From positions 27,639-91,638 of the forward strand of contig JAAAOJ010000005.1 of the NCBI GenBank assembly GCA_009908915.1: DNA of 64,000 nucleotides, in the 5' to 3' direction. The translations under genes were made by a program, and so were the position numbers. Positions 8,344 through 17,591 of this stretch are shown here, in pieces. Each line of letters opens with the position of its first letter. The stretch's first letter is position 1. Under the pieces are notes generated by a model, which saw only the letters and a list, made by a program, of their open reading frames with translations, was not told where the DNA came from and did no database searches. The stretch is from Planctomycetota bacterium (GTDB lineage Bacteria; Planctomycetota; Phycisphaerae; SM23-33).

Positions 8344-8745
8344 TCAGATGCACTGGTCGAGGGTCATGGACTTGAGCTTGGCATCGAAGATTTCCTGCAA
8401 CTCGTGCCATATTCTCTGGACCTTGCAGTCCTCGACGTTTTCGCAGCGCGGCGGGTCGAACTGGCAGAGGTTCAGGGCGGTCGGGCCTTCGATGGCCTCG
8501 ACGACCTGCAGGAGGTTGATCGTCGACGGGTCGGCGGCCAGTACGTACCCGCCGTGCTTGCCGCGGACGGAGTTGACGACGTTGGCGCGACTGAGCATGG
8601 TTAGGACCTTTGAGAGATACTCGCCGGAGAGTTCCGACACCTCGCTGATCTGCGCGAGCGTGACAGGCCCCTTCCCGTAGTGCTCGGTGAGTAGCAGCGA
8701 AGCCCGGATGCCAAGTTCAGCGGCGGGCGAAAGTCTCAACTTCAT
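8344..8745 (-). CDS. Rrf2-family transcriptional regulator
   Basis: A DNA-binding regulator of 133 residues with an N-terminal winged helix (residues 1-70, including GEYLSKVLTMLSRANVV and the RGKHGGYVLA wing). Three cysteines, Cys94, Cys101 and Cys107, sit where IscR and NsrR bind an Fe-S cluster, so a redox, iron or nitric oxide signal is plausible. It lies between the glycosyltransferase gene upstream and the sugar kinase downstream, all on the minus strand. No isc, suf or NO-detoxification genes are nearby, so the target is unknown. Confidence 0.9.
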   Translation of the reverse strand: MKLRLSPAAELGIRASLLLTEHYGKGPVTLAQISEVSELSGEYLSKVLTMLSRANVVNSVRGKHGGYVLAADPSTINLLQVVEAIEGPTALNLCQFDPPRCENVEDCKVQRIWHELQEIFDAKLKSMTLDQCI

Positions 8746-8777
8746 GGCATCGGTCTCCGGTACGGCTGTACGGCGTA

Positions 8778-10523
8778 CTATTCCTCGGCCACCCGGTCAA
8801 GGCTTGGCAGCAGATACTCGCGCACGACGCGTTCCCAACTCATACGGCTGGCGAGTTCACAACCGCGGGCGATTCGCTGTTCGCCGGTCTGCGCATCACG
8901 TGGCAGGCGATCGATGACCACCTTGGCCAGTCGGCGTGCTTCGCGGTCTTCCACCGCATCACGCTCACGGCCGCCTAATTCTAGCATCTCGCCGAGCGAC
9001 TTTGGACCTTCCAGTCCGAGAAAATCGGCCTCGATGACATGCTCGTACTCGCCGGCGTCGGCGACCGCCTTGACGAATCCCATGCAGCCGCATACGTTGC
9101 TGACCACACACAGCGCCCCGAAACTCAGCGGTTCAAGCTGGCTGATGCCAAACGGCTCGTACACGCTCAGGCCGAACTCGAGGTCTGTGCCGCGGCGTAG
9201 ATCGGCGATGCTCATGCCCTCGGGCATGCGGCGGCCGCAGCAGCGCGCGTCAAAGCCCCACTGGTTGACGAAGACGGCCCGGCTGGCTTCGTGGTCGCGG
9301 TTGAAGGCGTCGAACATGCCGCCGACAACTTCCTCACCGGCCGCGAGGTCCGGGTAGCCTGTCTCGTGGGCGAGCGGCCAGCCGTAGACGCGCTCCATCT
9401 GGAGGACGTCCGCCCGCCGCCGGGTTCCGGCGAGGGTACCGAGCATGAAGAAGATCGCCGACTCGCCCCGGGCGGCCAGCCGCGATTCCAGTTCGTGCAT
9501 GATGCGAAGGTCACGCCAGATGCCCTTGCTCAGCACCGGCCGGGCCACGTGCGTGAAGATCCACGTCGGCTCCCATCCCAGCAGGCTGGAGGCGTATTGC
9601 TTTAGCAGCGAGCGGCTCTCGCGACGCTCCCGCGGCGTGCAACGCTCGGCCGGGATTCCGTTGTAAACCAGGTCGATATCCGTGCGGGCGACGTGCCGGT
9701 CGAGGAACTTCATCTCCGAGACAACGAAATCACCCACGGCGAAGATGTGGTCGCAGTAGCGGCTGGCCTTGACCAGCGGATGCTTGTACTCGTCGCGCGT
9801 CTGCGGGAAGACCTCTTCCAGCGTCCGGCCTTCTTCGCGGGCCTTGTTCATGACGTTGTAGAACATCGTGTCGTGCCCGGGCTGTTTTTCGACGATCGGC
9901 CGGACCGACGCCACCTCGTGCGCGTAGAATACCGTCCGCACGTTCGGCGCTCCGTCGAGGCATGCCTTCAGGGCCGTCGGCATGCCCATGTACTCGTGGG
10001 CCAGCAGTACCACCGGCTCGCCTCGCCCGTCGACGCCGATGGCCTTGAGCACCTCGTAGCCCGGCTCGGCCAGGCGGACGTATTCCTCGTACTCCCATAT
10101 GTCCTGGAACTGCTCGGACGGCACGCCGAATTTCTCGAAGAGTTGGCCCTTGAAGAGGTTCAGCCGCGCCTCGTTGGCGTGGAAGACGTCGACCACGATC
10201 ACCTCGACCTTGACCGTCCGGTCGCTATACGGCTCGTGAATCTGCCGCGTGCCGTAGATGACGTGGACGTCGTAGGTCTGCTCGATCGGCGTAAACTTCT
10301 CCAGCCACTCGCGCGGCCGGATTTCGTCAAGACTGCTGTAGATGATTTTGCCGCCTTCACCGAGTCGCTCGTTGACGGGCTTGTCCGTGGCGAACAACGG
10401 GCCGAGCAGGACGGTACGGTCGACGGCCTCGTCGTAGGCCTCCGCTGTCGTCAGGCCCGCGATCACCGTCCCGATGCCGCCGATCTTCTCCACCGCTTCG
10501 TGTGTTACATGCACAACGTTCAT
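8778..10523 (-). CDS. GT4/GT5-like glycosyltransferase (glycogen-synthase-like)
   Basis: A GT-B fold glycosyltransferase of 581 residues. The N-terminus (VTHEAVEKIGGIGTVIAGL) resembles the sugar-nucleotide synthase start, where KxGG-type residues bind the donor. The C-terminal domain has EPFGISQLEPLSFG, the retaining GT4/GT5 acceptor motif. It may make a glycogen-like storage polymer or an envelope glycan; no branching enzyme or glgC is nearby. The ATG at 10523 follows GGAG-containing sequence (AGCAAGGAGATCCC). It could be co-transcribed with the Rrf2 gene 32 bp downstream. Confidence 0.8.
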   Translation of the reverse strand: MNVVHVTHEAVEKIGGIGTVIAGLTTAEAYDEAVDRTVLLGPLFATDKPVNERLGEGGKIIYSSLDEIRPREWLEKFTPIEQTYDVHVIYGTRQIHEPYSDRTVKVEVIVVDVFHANEARLNLFKGQLFEKFGVPSEQFQDIWEYEEYVRLAEPGYEVLKAIGVDGRGEPVVLLAHEYMGMPTALKACLDGAPNVRTVFYAHEVASVRPIVEKQPGHDTMFYNVMNKAREEGRTLEEVFPQTRDEYKHPLVKASRYCDHIFAVGDFVVSEMKFLDRHVARTDIDLVYNGIPAERCTPRERRESRSLLKQYASSLLGWEPTWIFTHVARPVLSKGIWRDLRIMHELESRLAARGESAIFFMLGTLAGTRRRADVLQMERVYGWPLAHETGYPDLAAGEEVVGGMFDAFNRDHEASRAVFVNQWGFDARCCGRRMPEGMSIADLRRGTDLEFGLSVYEPFGISQLEPLSFGALCVVSNVCGCMGFVKAVADAGEYEHVIEADFLGLEGPKSLGEMLELGGRERDAVEDREARRLAKVVIDRLPRDAQTGEQRIARGCELASRMSWERVVREYLLPSLDRVAEE

Positions 10524-10637
10524 GGGATCTCCTTGCTGGGTAGGAATTCTACCCGCCCGCGCCGTCCCGTTCGAGACTTCTCCGCGGTGCCCGGCCGGAA
10601 ATCCACCTTTGGCCGGGCTCCGCGTCGGTTTCGCCGG

Positions 10638-12452
10638 TCAGGCCTTGTCGTCTCCGCCAGCCGCGGTGGCCGGGATGGGCGGCGCGGGAGGCACGGCCGG
10701 CTCGTTGCCCCGCCGGGCGGCAAAGACGGCGGCCCAGTCCAGCCGACCCGTTGCCTGCATCAGCACGAACAGCGTGAGGATAGCCACCACCGTGATCGTC
10801 AGGCCCGTCATGCCCACCCAGAAGAACGCGTAGCAGAAGCCGACCAGATACACCAGTTGGGCTGCGCCGGCATACAGCAGTGCGAACCGAAGCCCGGCGA
10901 CCAGGCGCAGGTAGCTGACGACCAGCAACACGCTGACGACCGCACTGATCCAGAACGCCAGGTGGATGGAGATGCGGTCGGCCGTGTAGGCCAGCAGGAT
11001 GTGGAAGGCGAAGAAGCCCGCCGCTATGAACAGATAGTGCATCGGGTGCAGGACCACGCTCTTCTTGACCACCACGATGAACAATACGGTGAAAAAGAAC
11101 AGCAGGCTGACCGGGGCGAAGAAGCTCATGCGTGCAACGATCGGGCCGGCGTTGGCACGCTGCGGCATGACCACGCCCATCGGCTGGGCGGCGATGATGT
11201 TCTCGTATGCCCACGTCGCGCGTTTGCCGCCGTCGACGTCGGTGGCCGGCTCGTTGGGACTTCGGCCACCCGTTGGGTAGTCGATGTCCTCGAAATCCGT
11301 GGTGACGGTCAATGCGAAATTCTGCAGTTCGCCGCGCGGCCCGCTGAGCGAGTCGGCCGGCGTGTACTGCCACGTGTTCTGCCCCATCGTCTTGAACGCG
11401 ACGGTCACCCGTCGCTCGACATCGCGGGAGACCGGAACGGCCAGATGCCCGGACGTCTTCTGGGCGTAGGACAGGTCGACCGGCTCGCCATCGACGGCCA
11501 CGGCCAGGTCGATCGGCGTGCAGTTCGGCGGCAACTCGAAGCGGAACACACCATCGGAAGCACCGGTCCCACCGGCCGGCAGCGTGTACTCCCCCCGGAA
11601 GTCCACCGTGAAGGTGCTGTACCACAGCAGGCCCTTGTAGCGGTTCTCGTGTTCGATGTCGGCCGTGACTGTCGCGGCGGATGGGACGGCCGAGCCGGGA
11701 TCGTCCCGCTTGGCGGTGTCATTCTCCGCCCAGAACGGGTGCCACTGCGCAACCACGGGCGGCCCGACGAGGCTGTAAATCTCCGCCGACAGCTCGTCGT
11801 CCAGCGACTCGGTGCGCTCGTCCATCGCCCCGCCCAGCAGCAACCAGGCGCCGGAGACAAGAAGATAGATCAGACCAATGGCAATGAATCGGTTCGTCGA
11901 CATGTTCAACTCCTTCAACGGGTTCACGATATTCAGTCCCGGCAGCCACGGCAGCTTCGGCCGGGCCTCTCGCCAGCTTCGATCACGATGTTCCGCCCCC
12001 AGCCCCACGATGAGTCCGCGGAGGATAACGACCCCCAGCAGCAGGAAATTCCCCGCCGCCGCAGCCGGGAACAATTGCATCAGTTCCTCCCGGCGTACCT
12101 CCAGAACGTATCCACACGCCACGGCAGCGGCTCCGAAGGCACTCAGCACGCCCAGGATGCTGTACAGCCATCGCGGCCGAGCGAGGCAGATCGTCAGCAC
12201 CAGCATCGCCGCGCCCCAGGCAACGACCAGATCGTCCGACTGGCCCGTGCCCTCCGTTTCCTCGTACAGCACGACCATCGACGTCGGCAGGACGACCAGC
12301 ATCACCCATAGCAGAATCCGCCACGCCCGGCCAAATTCGCGGGGACCGGAAAGGTGCCCCAACAGACCAAAGAACGCGAACATCTGCGCAAATGGATACG
12401 CCGCCAGGCACGCGACCGCCGAGACCAGAAGGCCTATGTCCAGAATGTCCAT
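10638..12452 (-). CDS. CreD-like inner-membrane protein with an extra N-terminal membrane domain
   Basis: Polytopic membrane protein of 604 residues. The first 200 residues hold about five hydrophobic segments. A periplasmic-looking beta-rich middle follows (about 205-390: LPAGGTGASDGVFRFELPP and similar). The C-terminal part (from VSLLFFFTVLFIVVVKKS, with HYLFIAAGFFAFHILL) resembles the CreD/inner-membrane CreD domain. CreD in enterobacteria is an envelope-stress-linked protein under CreBC; here the control gene is an HTH_34 regulator instead. It is last gene of a three-gene operon, 36 bp after the regulator. Confidence 0.7.
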   Translation of the reverse strand: MDILDIGLLVSAVACLAAYPFAQMFAFFGLLGHLSGPREFGRAWRILLWVMLVVLPTSMVVLYEETEGTGQSDDLVVAWGAAMLVLTICLARPRWLYSILGVLSAFGAAAVACGYVLEVRREELMQLFPAAAAGNFLLLGVVILRGLIVGLGAEHRDRSWREARPKLPWLPGLNIVNPLKELNMSTNRFIAIGLIYLLVSGAWLLLGGAMDERTESLDDELSAEIYSLVGPPVVAQWHPFWAENDTAKRDDPGSAVPSAATVTADIEHENRYKGLLWYSTFTVDFRGEYTLPAGGTGASDGVFRFELPPNCTPIDLAVAVDGEPVDLSYAQKTSGHLAVPVSRDVERRVTVAFKTMGQNTWQYTPADSLSGPRGELQNFALTVTTDFEDIDYPTGGRSPNEPATDVDGGKRATWAYENIIAAQPMGVVMPQRANAGPIVARMSFFAPVSLLFFFTVLFIVVVKKSVVLHPMHYLFIAAGFFAFHILLAYTADRISIHLAFWISAVVSVLLVVSYLRLVAGLRFALLYAGAAQLVYLVGFCYAFFWVGMTGLTITVVAILTLFVLMQATGRLDWAAVFAARRGNEPAVPPAPPIPATAAGGDDKA

Positions 12453-12488
12453 ATCACGCTCTCCGTCTCGCCCCGCCGCAGGGGCCGG

Positions 12489-12794
12489 TCAGGGATTCGC
12501 TGTGTCGATAATGTTTTGCAGGGCTTGGAGGTACTGGGCCAGGGCGCGTTGACCCTTGGCGCTGATCGCGACGGTCGTGCGCGGCTTCTTGCCCTTAAAG
12601 CCCTTGCTGATCTTCACATAGCCGGCGTTTTCCAGGTGGCTCAGGTGCCTCGATAGGTTGCCGTCCGTCAGGCCGAGCTGGGCCTTGAGCTCGTTGAAGT
12701 CCAGACGTTTCACGCCGGCGAGGCTGGCCATGATAGCCAGTCGCGTCTTCTGGTGAATGACGTCGTCAATCTCGTTGTGCGCTTGTCGAGCCAC
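12489..12794 (-). CDS. HTH_34-type winged-helix transcriptional regulator
   Basis: A single winged-helix protein of 101 residues related to ArsR/MarR-like PF13601 regulators. Recognition-helix and wing region: LTDGNLSRHLSHLENAGYV followed by KISKGFKGKKPRTTVAIS. There is no effector domain and no cysteine pair, so it may sense a small molecule or partner protein. It sits between two membrane-protein genes (17 bp and 36 bp gaps). A strong palindrome at 13521-13544 upstream of the operon is the probable operator. Confidence 0.85.
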   Translation of the reverse strand: MARQAHNEIDDVIHQKTRLAIMASLAGVKRLDFNELKAQLGLTDGNLSRHLSHLENAGYVKISKGFKGKKPRTTVAISAKGQRALAQYLQALQNIIDTANP

Positions 12795-12811
12795 GTTGCT
12801 CCCGGTGCGAA

Positions 12812-13429
12812 CTAGCCGCCGTAACGAATCGTGACGATGATGCCGTAGATAAGATGCAGGCCGCCAAAGGTCAGGCCCAGCGACCAGTAGGGATACGTCT
12901 GGAAGCCCCCGGCGGTGACTAATCCGCCGACGACGAACGCCAGCCCCATCCAGCGCAGCTCACGAATGGAAGACTCCCCGACCTGCCAGCACGCAATGCC
13001 ATGACAGAGCATCCAGAGCGGTGGAATCAGGCCCCACTGGTTCGGCCCCAGACCGTAGTACCAGCGGCCGAAGATCACCAGTGTCACGCCAATGCCGGCC
13101 AGCCACGGCATGGCGATGGTCAGCAGGATGCGCGTCTTGATTTGCGACCAGAGAGGCATGCCGGCCTTGCGTTCCCGCAGGCGCGTCAGCAACAGAACGC
13201 CCGCCGAGGCCAGGGCAAAGATGCCCGCCCAAGCGGCGAGGGTGGTTTGTGCACACAACCGCGGCTGATCGATGTAGCGTTCGACCAGCCAGTCGTCCAG
13301 CCACAGCCCCAGCAGCGCCACTGCACCGGCCCAGATAGCAGCCAGCCCCGACTGCGTGGAGTATCGCACCGGGCGCTCCATCAGTTCGCGTAACGCCTTG
13401 AGCTCTCGACGTGCCCTGTCACTGTCCAT
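12812..13429 (-). CDS. hypothetical membrane protein, first gene of the HTH_34/CreD-like operon
   Basis: Product of 205 residues with about six hydrophobic segments (for example LAAIWAGAVALLGLWL, WAGIFALASAGVLLL, SLGLTFGGLHLIYGIIV) and a basic N-terminal head (MDSDRARRELKALREL). I recognise no catalytic motif. The ATG at 13427-13429 has AAGGAG 7 nt upstream; an ATG at 13450 in frame lacks a ribosome site. Families of this type often accompany HTH_34 regulators. It is probably membrane-embedded and regulated with the two downstream genes. Confidence 0.75.
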   Translation of the reverse strand: MDSDRARRELKALRELMERPVRYSTQSGLAAIWAGAVALLGLWLDDWLVERYIDQPRLCAQTTLAAWAGIFALASAGVLLLTRLRERKAGMPLWSQIKTRILLTIAMPWLAGIGVTLVIFGRWYYGLGPNQWGLIPPLWMLCHGIACWQVGESSIRELRWMGLAFVVGGLVTAGGFQTYPYWSLGLTFGGLHLIYGIIVTIRYGG

Positions 13430-13520
13430 ACCATTGCTCCTTCGTGCCATCGTCGCCGTGCCCCGTCGGCCCGCCGGGACCGCTTGGGGTCCGCAGCAGA
13501 ATCGCTCGGACGTGGCTTGT

Positions 13521-13544
13521 ACTTTGTATTGCAAAGTACTTTGC
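13521..13544. promoter_or_regulatory. palindromic operator of the HTH_34/CreD-like operon
   Basis: ACTTTG-N5-CAAAGT at 13521-13537 overlaps a second perfect 14-bp palindrome GCAAAGTACTTTGC at 13531-13544. A consensus -35 TTGACA on the minus strand (complement of 13561-13566) lies so that the palindrome would cover the -10 region at 13538-13543. This is where the small winged-helix protein of the same operon could repress its own transcription. Binding is inferred. Confidence 0.65.
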
Positions 13545-13654
13545 CGTATTGCAGGCCGATTGTCAATACCATCTCTTGAAAATATTCGGCCAGCCGTCGC
13601 GCTTGGCGGGGCCTTGGCTTTGTGGTACGGTCATCGCCATCAACGGGAGACGTG

Positions 13655-14023
13655 ATGGGCATGCAACGAATGCGGCATGCGGTGGTGCAGACGGTTCTGC
13701 TGGTGTTACTGGCGGGCAGCCAACTGGCGTGTTTCCACAGCCTCTCGGCTGTCAACGAACGCGATCTGAAAGACGTGCCGGACGGTCAGTACATCGGGCG
13801 GGCACGCGATTTGCGATATGAGTACGGCGTCGTCGTCAGTATTCGCGATGGCCAGATCACGAGCGTCGCTGCCCCGCTGGTCGCCCGTGGTCCGGCCGGT
13901 ACGACGTCGCGCCAGGTGCTCAGCCGCGTCGTCGAAGCGCAGTCCACGGACGTCGACACCATCTCCGGCGCCACGCGGGAAAGCGCCGGCCTGCTGCGGG
14001 CGATCGAAAATGCCGTGCCGTAG
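13655..14023 (+). CDS. small exported FMN-binding-domain protein
   Basis: A 122-residue protein with a hydrophobic export segment (VVQTVLLVLLAGSQLAC; Cys26 may be lipidated, though the lipobox is imperfect). One FMN_bind domain follows. DTISGAT (102-107 region, Thr107) is the sequence where FMN is covalently attached by ApbE in NqrC/RnfG-type proteins. It may carry electrons at the outer face of the membrane. The ATG at 13655 has CGGGAG 8 nt upstream. No Rnf, Nqr or ApbE gene is adjacent. The gene is divergent from the HTH_34 operon. Confidence 0.8.
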   Translation: MGMQRMRHAVVQTVLLVLLAGSQLACFHSLSAVNERDLKDVPDGQYIGRARDLRYEYGVVVSIRDGQITSVAAPLVARGPAGTTSRQVLSRVVEAQSTDVDTISGATRESAGLLRAIENAVP

Positions 14024-14184
14024 GTGAAGACATTCCCACGGAAACAGGGTGGCACCCCGATGCTCTGCCCTTGGCCCCTTGCCTCCCCGGAGAACTCGAC
14101 GCCGAACGCATTTGCCAGGGCGGCCCTGGCAACCTATGATCCGCACGACGCTGATATGGATTGTTCCCAAAAGGAGTGACTGCC

Positions 14185-14379
14185 ATGGAGTGCAAGAAGG
14201 ACGAGAACCTCGATATATGCACATGCACGTACGGCGGCTGCAACCGCAAGGGCCTGTGCTGTGAGTGCCTGCAGTACCACCTGAGGATGAAACAGCTTCC
14301 CGGCTGTTGCTTCCCATCCGACGCCGAGAAGACCTATGACCGCAGCTTCAAGGCCTTCGCCAGAGCCTGGAATCTCTGA
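14185..14379 (+). CDS. DUF6485-family small cysteine-rich protein
   Basis: A 64-residue protein with eight cysteines in a tight pattern (CTCTYGGCNRKGLCCECLQYH and GCCFPSDAEKTYDRS). This pattern fits the DUF6485 family of unknown function and suggests a metal or Fe-S site. The ATG at 14185 has AAAAGGAG 8 nt upstream; the TTG at 14161 is not needed. It is convergent with the PilZ gene, with only 4 bp between the stop codons. Confidence 0.85.
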   Translation: MECKKDENLDICTCTYGGCNRKGLCCECLQYHLRMKQLPGCCFPSDAEKTYDRSFKAFARAWNL

Positions 14380-14383
14380 ACGC

Positions 14384-15175
14384 TTACTGCCGTGTGCGGC
14401 GGCGGTGGAACTCACGGTGCCGGCTGTTTGCCTGCGTGCGGCCGAATTCTGAAACCTTCTGCGCGATGAGCTTCAGCACGTCGCGGCCTTCGGGAGTGTG
14501 CGGCAGACCCAGGAACTGGAAGGCCAGCCCCAGGCGGTTGCGAGCCGGCCCGGTGTCCTCGTCGCAGTGTCGGAACTGCGCGTCGGCGTAGACCGACTCC
14601 TCGCCCGGCCCGAAGACAATATGCACGCCGACACGGTCGCCTGGCTCAATTTCCAGCTGGTCGGCGTCGTTTATGATGGCCCGGAAGCCGCCGGCACTGA
14701 TGTCGGTGACCTTGGCGGAGTAGACCGGGAACTCGCTGAACGAGCCGGTCGGCTCGGTGTCCTTGCCGCCCAGCCAGAAGCTCACGCGGACAATCTTGCC
14801 GTCCGGAACGTCCACGCGTGAAAAAGCTCGCCGCTGTACGCGCTGCATGTGCGTGGGGTAGCAGATCGCCAGGGCCGGCAGCTTCGCGCCGTCCTCCAGC
14901 GTCCAATGGCGCATCCCCACCACGCGCGCCGAGCCGAGGTACTTGTGATGCTTGAGTTTGAAGCTCAGGGCGATGCGTTCGGCCGGCACAAATTCCTGAG
15001 GTACACCGTCGCGACTGATGCCCGGCTCGACGAGAATGTGCTCCTCGTCGGCGTCAATGAAGCGGCTGTGGAGGTTCTTCCAGCCGTCGGAGTCGATCGC
15101 CAGCGTCAGGGGGATGCACTTGTCGACGGCCGCCTCGATGGCTTCGTTGATTTGCCGGATGTCCAGTTCCTGCAT
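14384..15175 (-). CDS. YcgR-like PilZ-domain protein
   Basis: Protein of 263 residues with an N-terminal YcgR-like beta domain and a C-terminal PilZ domain that binds cyclic di-GMP. Binding residues are visible: RRAFSR (115-120, the RxxxR element) and DISAGG (158-163, the D/NxSxxG element). It may couple c-di-GMP to motility or surface polymer export. No flagellar genes are in the window. The neighbouring membrane protein at 15299-16522 is on the same strand, about 120 bp upstream. Confidence 0.9.
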   Translation of the reverse strand: MQELDIRQINEAIEAAVDKCIPLTLAIDSDGWKNLHSRFIDADEEHILVEPGISRDGVPQEFVPAERIALSFKLKHHKYLGSARVVGMRHWTLEDGAKLPALAICYPTHMQRVQRRAFSRVDVPDGKIVRVSFWLGGKDTEPTGSFSEFPVYSAKVTDISAGGFRAIINDADQLEIEPGDRVGVHIVFGPGEESVYADAQFRHCDEDTGPARNRLGLAFQFLGLPHTPEGRDVLKLIAQKVSEFGRTQANSRHREFHRRRTRQ

Positions 15176-15298
15176 GGTCTTACACCTTGAGATGGAAGGG
15201 CAGCGACGTCAAAACCCAAGCTTCCATACGAGGATATTGTCGTCATGTGAGGCGCTGGCTTGAGCAGCGGGGTGAGAATTTTCCGCAGGCCGGCAACG

Positions 15299-16522
15299 TC
15301 AGTTGTGCAGGTCGGCGTTCTCGGCAGCGGCCAGTTCGGCCTCCATGGCCTCGGCCTTCGGCAGCTTCGGGCCGGTGACTGCGACGTAGAGCCCGGGCAG
15401 GCCCCAGAAGACCGGCAGTAAGCGGGCGAGCATCGCCAGCGTCACGACTTCCATCGCCGTTGCGCCGCCGGCCGCCCCGGCTGTCACGAAGAACGTCACG
15501 TAGAGTTTCTCGACGAGGCCCAGGCCGCCGGGCGTGATCGGTACGGCCCCGATGATGTAAATCAGCGGCAGGTAGACGAAGTACTGGTAGAACGGTACGT
15601 CGAGGTGCAACGAGACGCCGATCAGCGCGAAGGAGCCGATGAAAATCGCGTGGGCGCCGAGAGTCACGAGGACCGCCCGGCCCAGCACGCCCAGACGCCG
15701 GCGGTAGATCCGGGCCGCCTTGCCCGCCGCCTCGATGTGGTGCGCGATCGGCAGACGCTCGTAGTACGTCTGCAGCCGCAGTGCGCCTCGCAGACGCCGC
15801 GACAACAGAAAAGCCATCGCCACGGCCACAATGCAGGCGACCACACCGACGGTGATGGCGGGCACTGTCATGCGCTGCCAGCTCTCCAGCCCGGCCAGCA
15901 ACACGATCGCCAGCATCACGCCGGCCATCATCATCAGTTCGACTAAGCCCATCACACGATCGACGAACATGCTGACCAGCACGGCCGCCACGCGCGGCGT
16001 ATGCTTGCAAACGTACCAGGCCTTGACGACGTCGCCGCCGACCGTGCCCGGCACGACCATGTTGAAAAACTGCCCCAGGAACGTCAGGCGGATGCACTCC
16101 CACGCCCGCAGGCGGACGCCCTGGATTCGCAGCAGAAACCACAGCCGAAGACCCACGATCACGATATTCAGCGGAAAGATCGCCACCGCCAGTAGCAGCA
16201 GCGGCTTGTTGACCGTGGCGAGTGTGGCGGCCATGCCGTCGCGGACGTACTGGTCTTCCGTGCCGGCCACGGGCACGAACTCATCGGCCGCGAACAGGCG
16301 CGTCTGACGATCAAAGAGCCGGCCGTGACGGATCGCCGAGACCGGACTTTCTTCCACCATCGACCGCTCGTCCTGCGTGCGGTCCAGCCACGTCCACGTC
16401 GAGCCGTCTTTGGCCACGACGTAGTCGTCCCAGTGTGCCTGGCCGAAGACCCACAGCAGCAACGCCGCCGCCACCAGAAGTTTGGCAGCAAGAAGTAATC
16501 GTTTTTTCAGCTTGCCCTTCAT
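15299..16522 (-). CDS. lysylphosphatidylglycerol synthase TM-region/flippase-like membrane protein
   Basis: Polytopic protein of 407 residues in the UPF0104/AglD family. The signatures FFNMVVPGTVGGDVVKAWYV and PITPGGLGLVEKLYV match the paired glycine-rich motifs of this family, members of which include the MprF membrane part and other lipid flippase-like proteins. A non-conserved soluble segment of about 70 residues lies between the first and second membrane helices (VVAKDGSTWTWLDR to RDGMAATL). The lipid or glycan substrate is unknown. Confidence 0.85.
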   Translation of the reverse strand: MKGKLKKRLLLAAKLLVAAALLLWVFGQAHWDDYVVAKDGSTWTWLDRTQDERSMVEESPVSAIRHGRLFDRQTRLFAADEFVPVAGTEDQYVRDGMAATLATVNKPLLLLAVAIFPLNIVIVGLRLWFLLRIQGVRLRAWECIRLTFLGQFFNMVVPGTVGGDVVKAWYVCKHTPRVAAVLVSMFVDRVMGLVELMMMAGVMLAIVLLAGLESWQRMTVPAITVGVVACIVAVAMAFLLSRRLRGALRLQTYYERLPIAHHIEAAGKAARIYRRRLGVLGRAVLVTLGAHAIFIGSFALIGVSLHLDVPFYQYFVYLPLIYIIGAVPITPGGLGLVEKLYVTFFVTAGAAGGATAMEVVTLAMLARLLPVFWGLPGLYVAVTGPKLPKAEAMEAELAAAENADLHN

Positions 16523-16736
16523 TGGGTCGATGAATAGAGGCTGGCGAACCCCGTACGCGCGGCGATTCGCCGATGTGCGGACGACTCCGCATCCGGTAAA
16601 ACATTCTGGAAACGGCCCTTTGCAAATGTACAGGTCGGCCGTAAACTACAAGCGTAAGGAAAATTTAATACAGACGCCACCCCGCACGCTATGCATATAT
16701 CATATATCTTATCCACGCGCCGCTGGGGGAGGAGCC

Positions 16737-17591
16737 ATGACCACCGCACCACCCAACACCACTCGTGCATTCCACGCCTCCGGTTTTCGGGCTATTCGCA
16801 TGCTCGGAACGGGCGCACACAGCCATATCTGGCAGGTCCGCGACATCCAGACCAATCGTGTCTATGCGATGAAAAGCGTTCTCAAGGGCGCGAAGGCTGA
16901 CGACCGTTACGTGGAACAGACCCTCAATGAATACAGCGTCGCCAAGGCGGTGCAACATCCTAACATCCGCAAGATATACTCTCTGCGCAAAGTACGCAAA
17001 CTGTTCAGTGTGCGCGAAATCCGCTTGTTGATGGAGTTCTGCCCCGGCTGCAGCGTCCAGGAGCAGCGGCCACAGGAGGTCCTGGAGACCTGCACGATCT
17101 TCGCCCAGGTGGCCAATGCCCTGGCCAAGATGAACGAGTGCGGCTATATCCACGCGGACATGAAGCCGAACAACATCATCGTTGATGATGACGGCAATGC
17201 GCGGATCATCGATTTCGGCCAAAGCTGCAAGGTCGGCACGGTGAAGGAACGCATCCAGGGCACGCCGGACTACATCGCGCCCGAGCAGGTCAAACGCTGG
17301 CCGCTCGACGCCCGTACCGATGTATTCAACTTCGGCGCCAGCCTCTACTGGGCGCTGACCGGCAAGGCCATGCCGTCCATCCTGCCGCGCGGGCCCAAAG
17401 TCCCGCACTCGGGCCGCCAGCCCGTTCAGGCCGCCAACGTCCTGAACCCTGCCGTGCCACCCCTTCTGGCACGGCTCGTGTCCGACTGCACGCAGCTGGA
17501 GGCCAAGGAGCGGCCGAATACCATGCAGGAAGTCGTCAACCGGATGGGCATTATCCTCCGCAAGGAACTGGTCCCCGTCGAGCCGAGCTGA
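16737..17591 (+). CDS. Ser/Thr protein kinase, single-domain Hanks/PKN2-like
   Basis: A 284-residue kinase domain without membrane segment or sensor domain. Visible elements are the glycine loop LGTGAHSHIWQV, Lys46 in YAMKSV, a Glu in NEYSVAKAV, the catalytic loop HADMKPNN (Asp141), DFG (159-161), GTPDYIAPE and DVFNFG. The HRD arginine is replaced by Ala (HAD), so activation by activation-loop phosphorylation may not apply. ATG at 16737 has GGGGGAGGAG upstream. The in-frame start at 16482 would read through an AT-rich promoter-like stretch. The next gene, 241 bp downstream, is a phosphoesterase. Confidence 0.93.
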   Translation: MTTAPPNTTRAFHASGFRAIRMLGTGAHSHIWQVRDIQTNRVYAMKSVLKGAKADDRYVEQTLNEYSVAKAVQHPNIRKIYSLRKVRKLFSVREIRLLMEFCPGCSVQEQRPQEVLETCTIFAQVANALAKMNECGYIHADMKPNNIIVDDDGNARIIDFGQSCKVGTVKERIQGTPDYIAPEQVKRWPLDARTDVFNFGASLYWALTGKAMPSILPRGPKVPHSGRQPVQAANVLNPAVPPLLARLVSDCTQLEAKERPNTMQEVVNRMGIILRKELVPVEPS

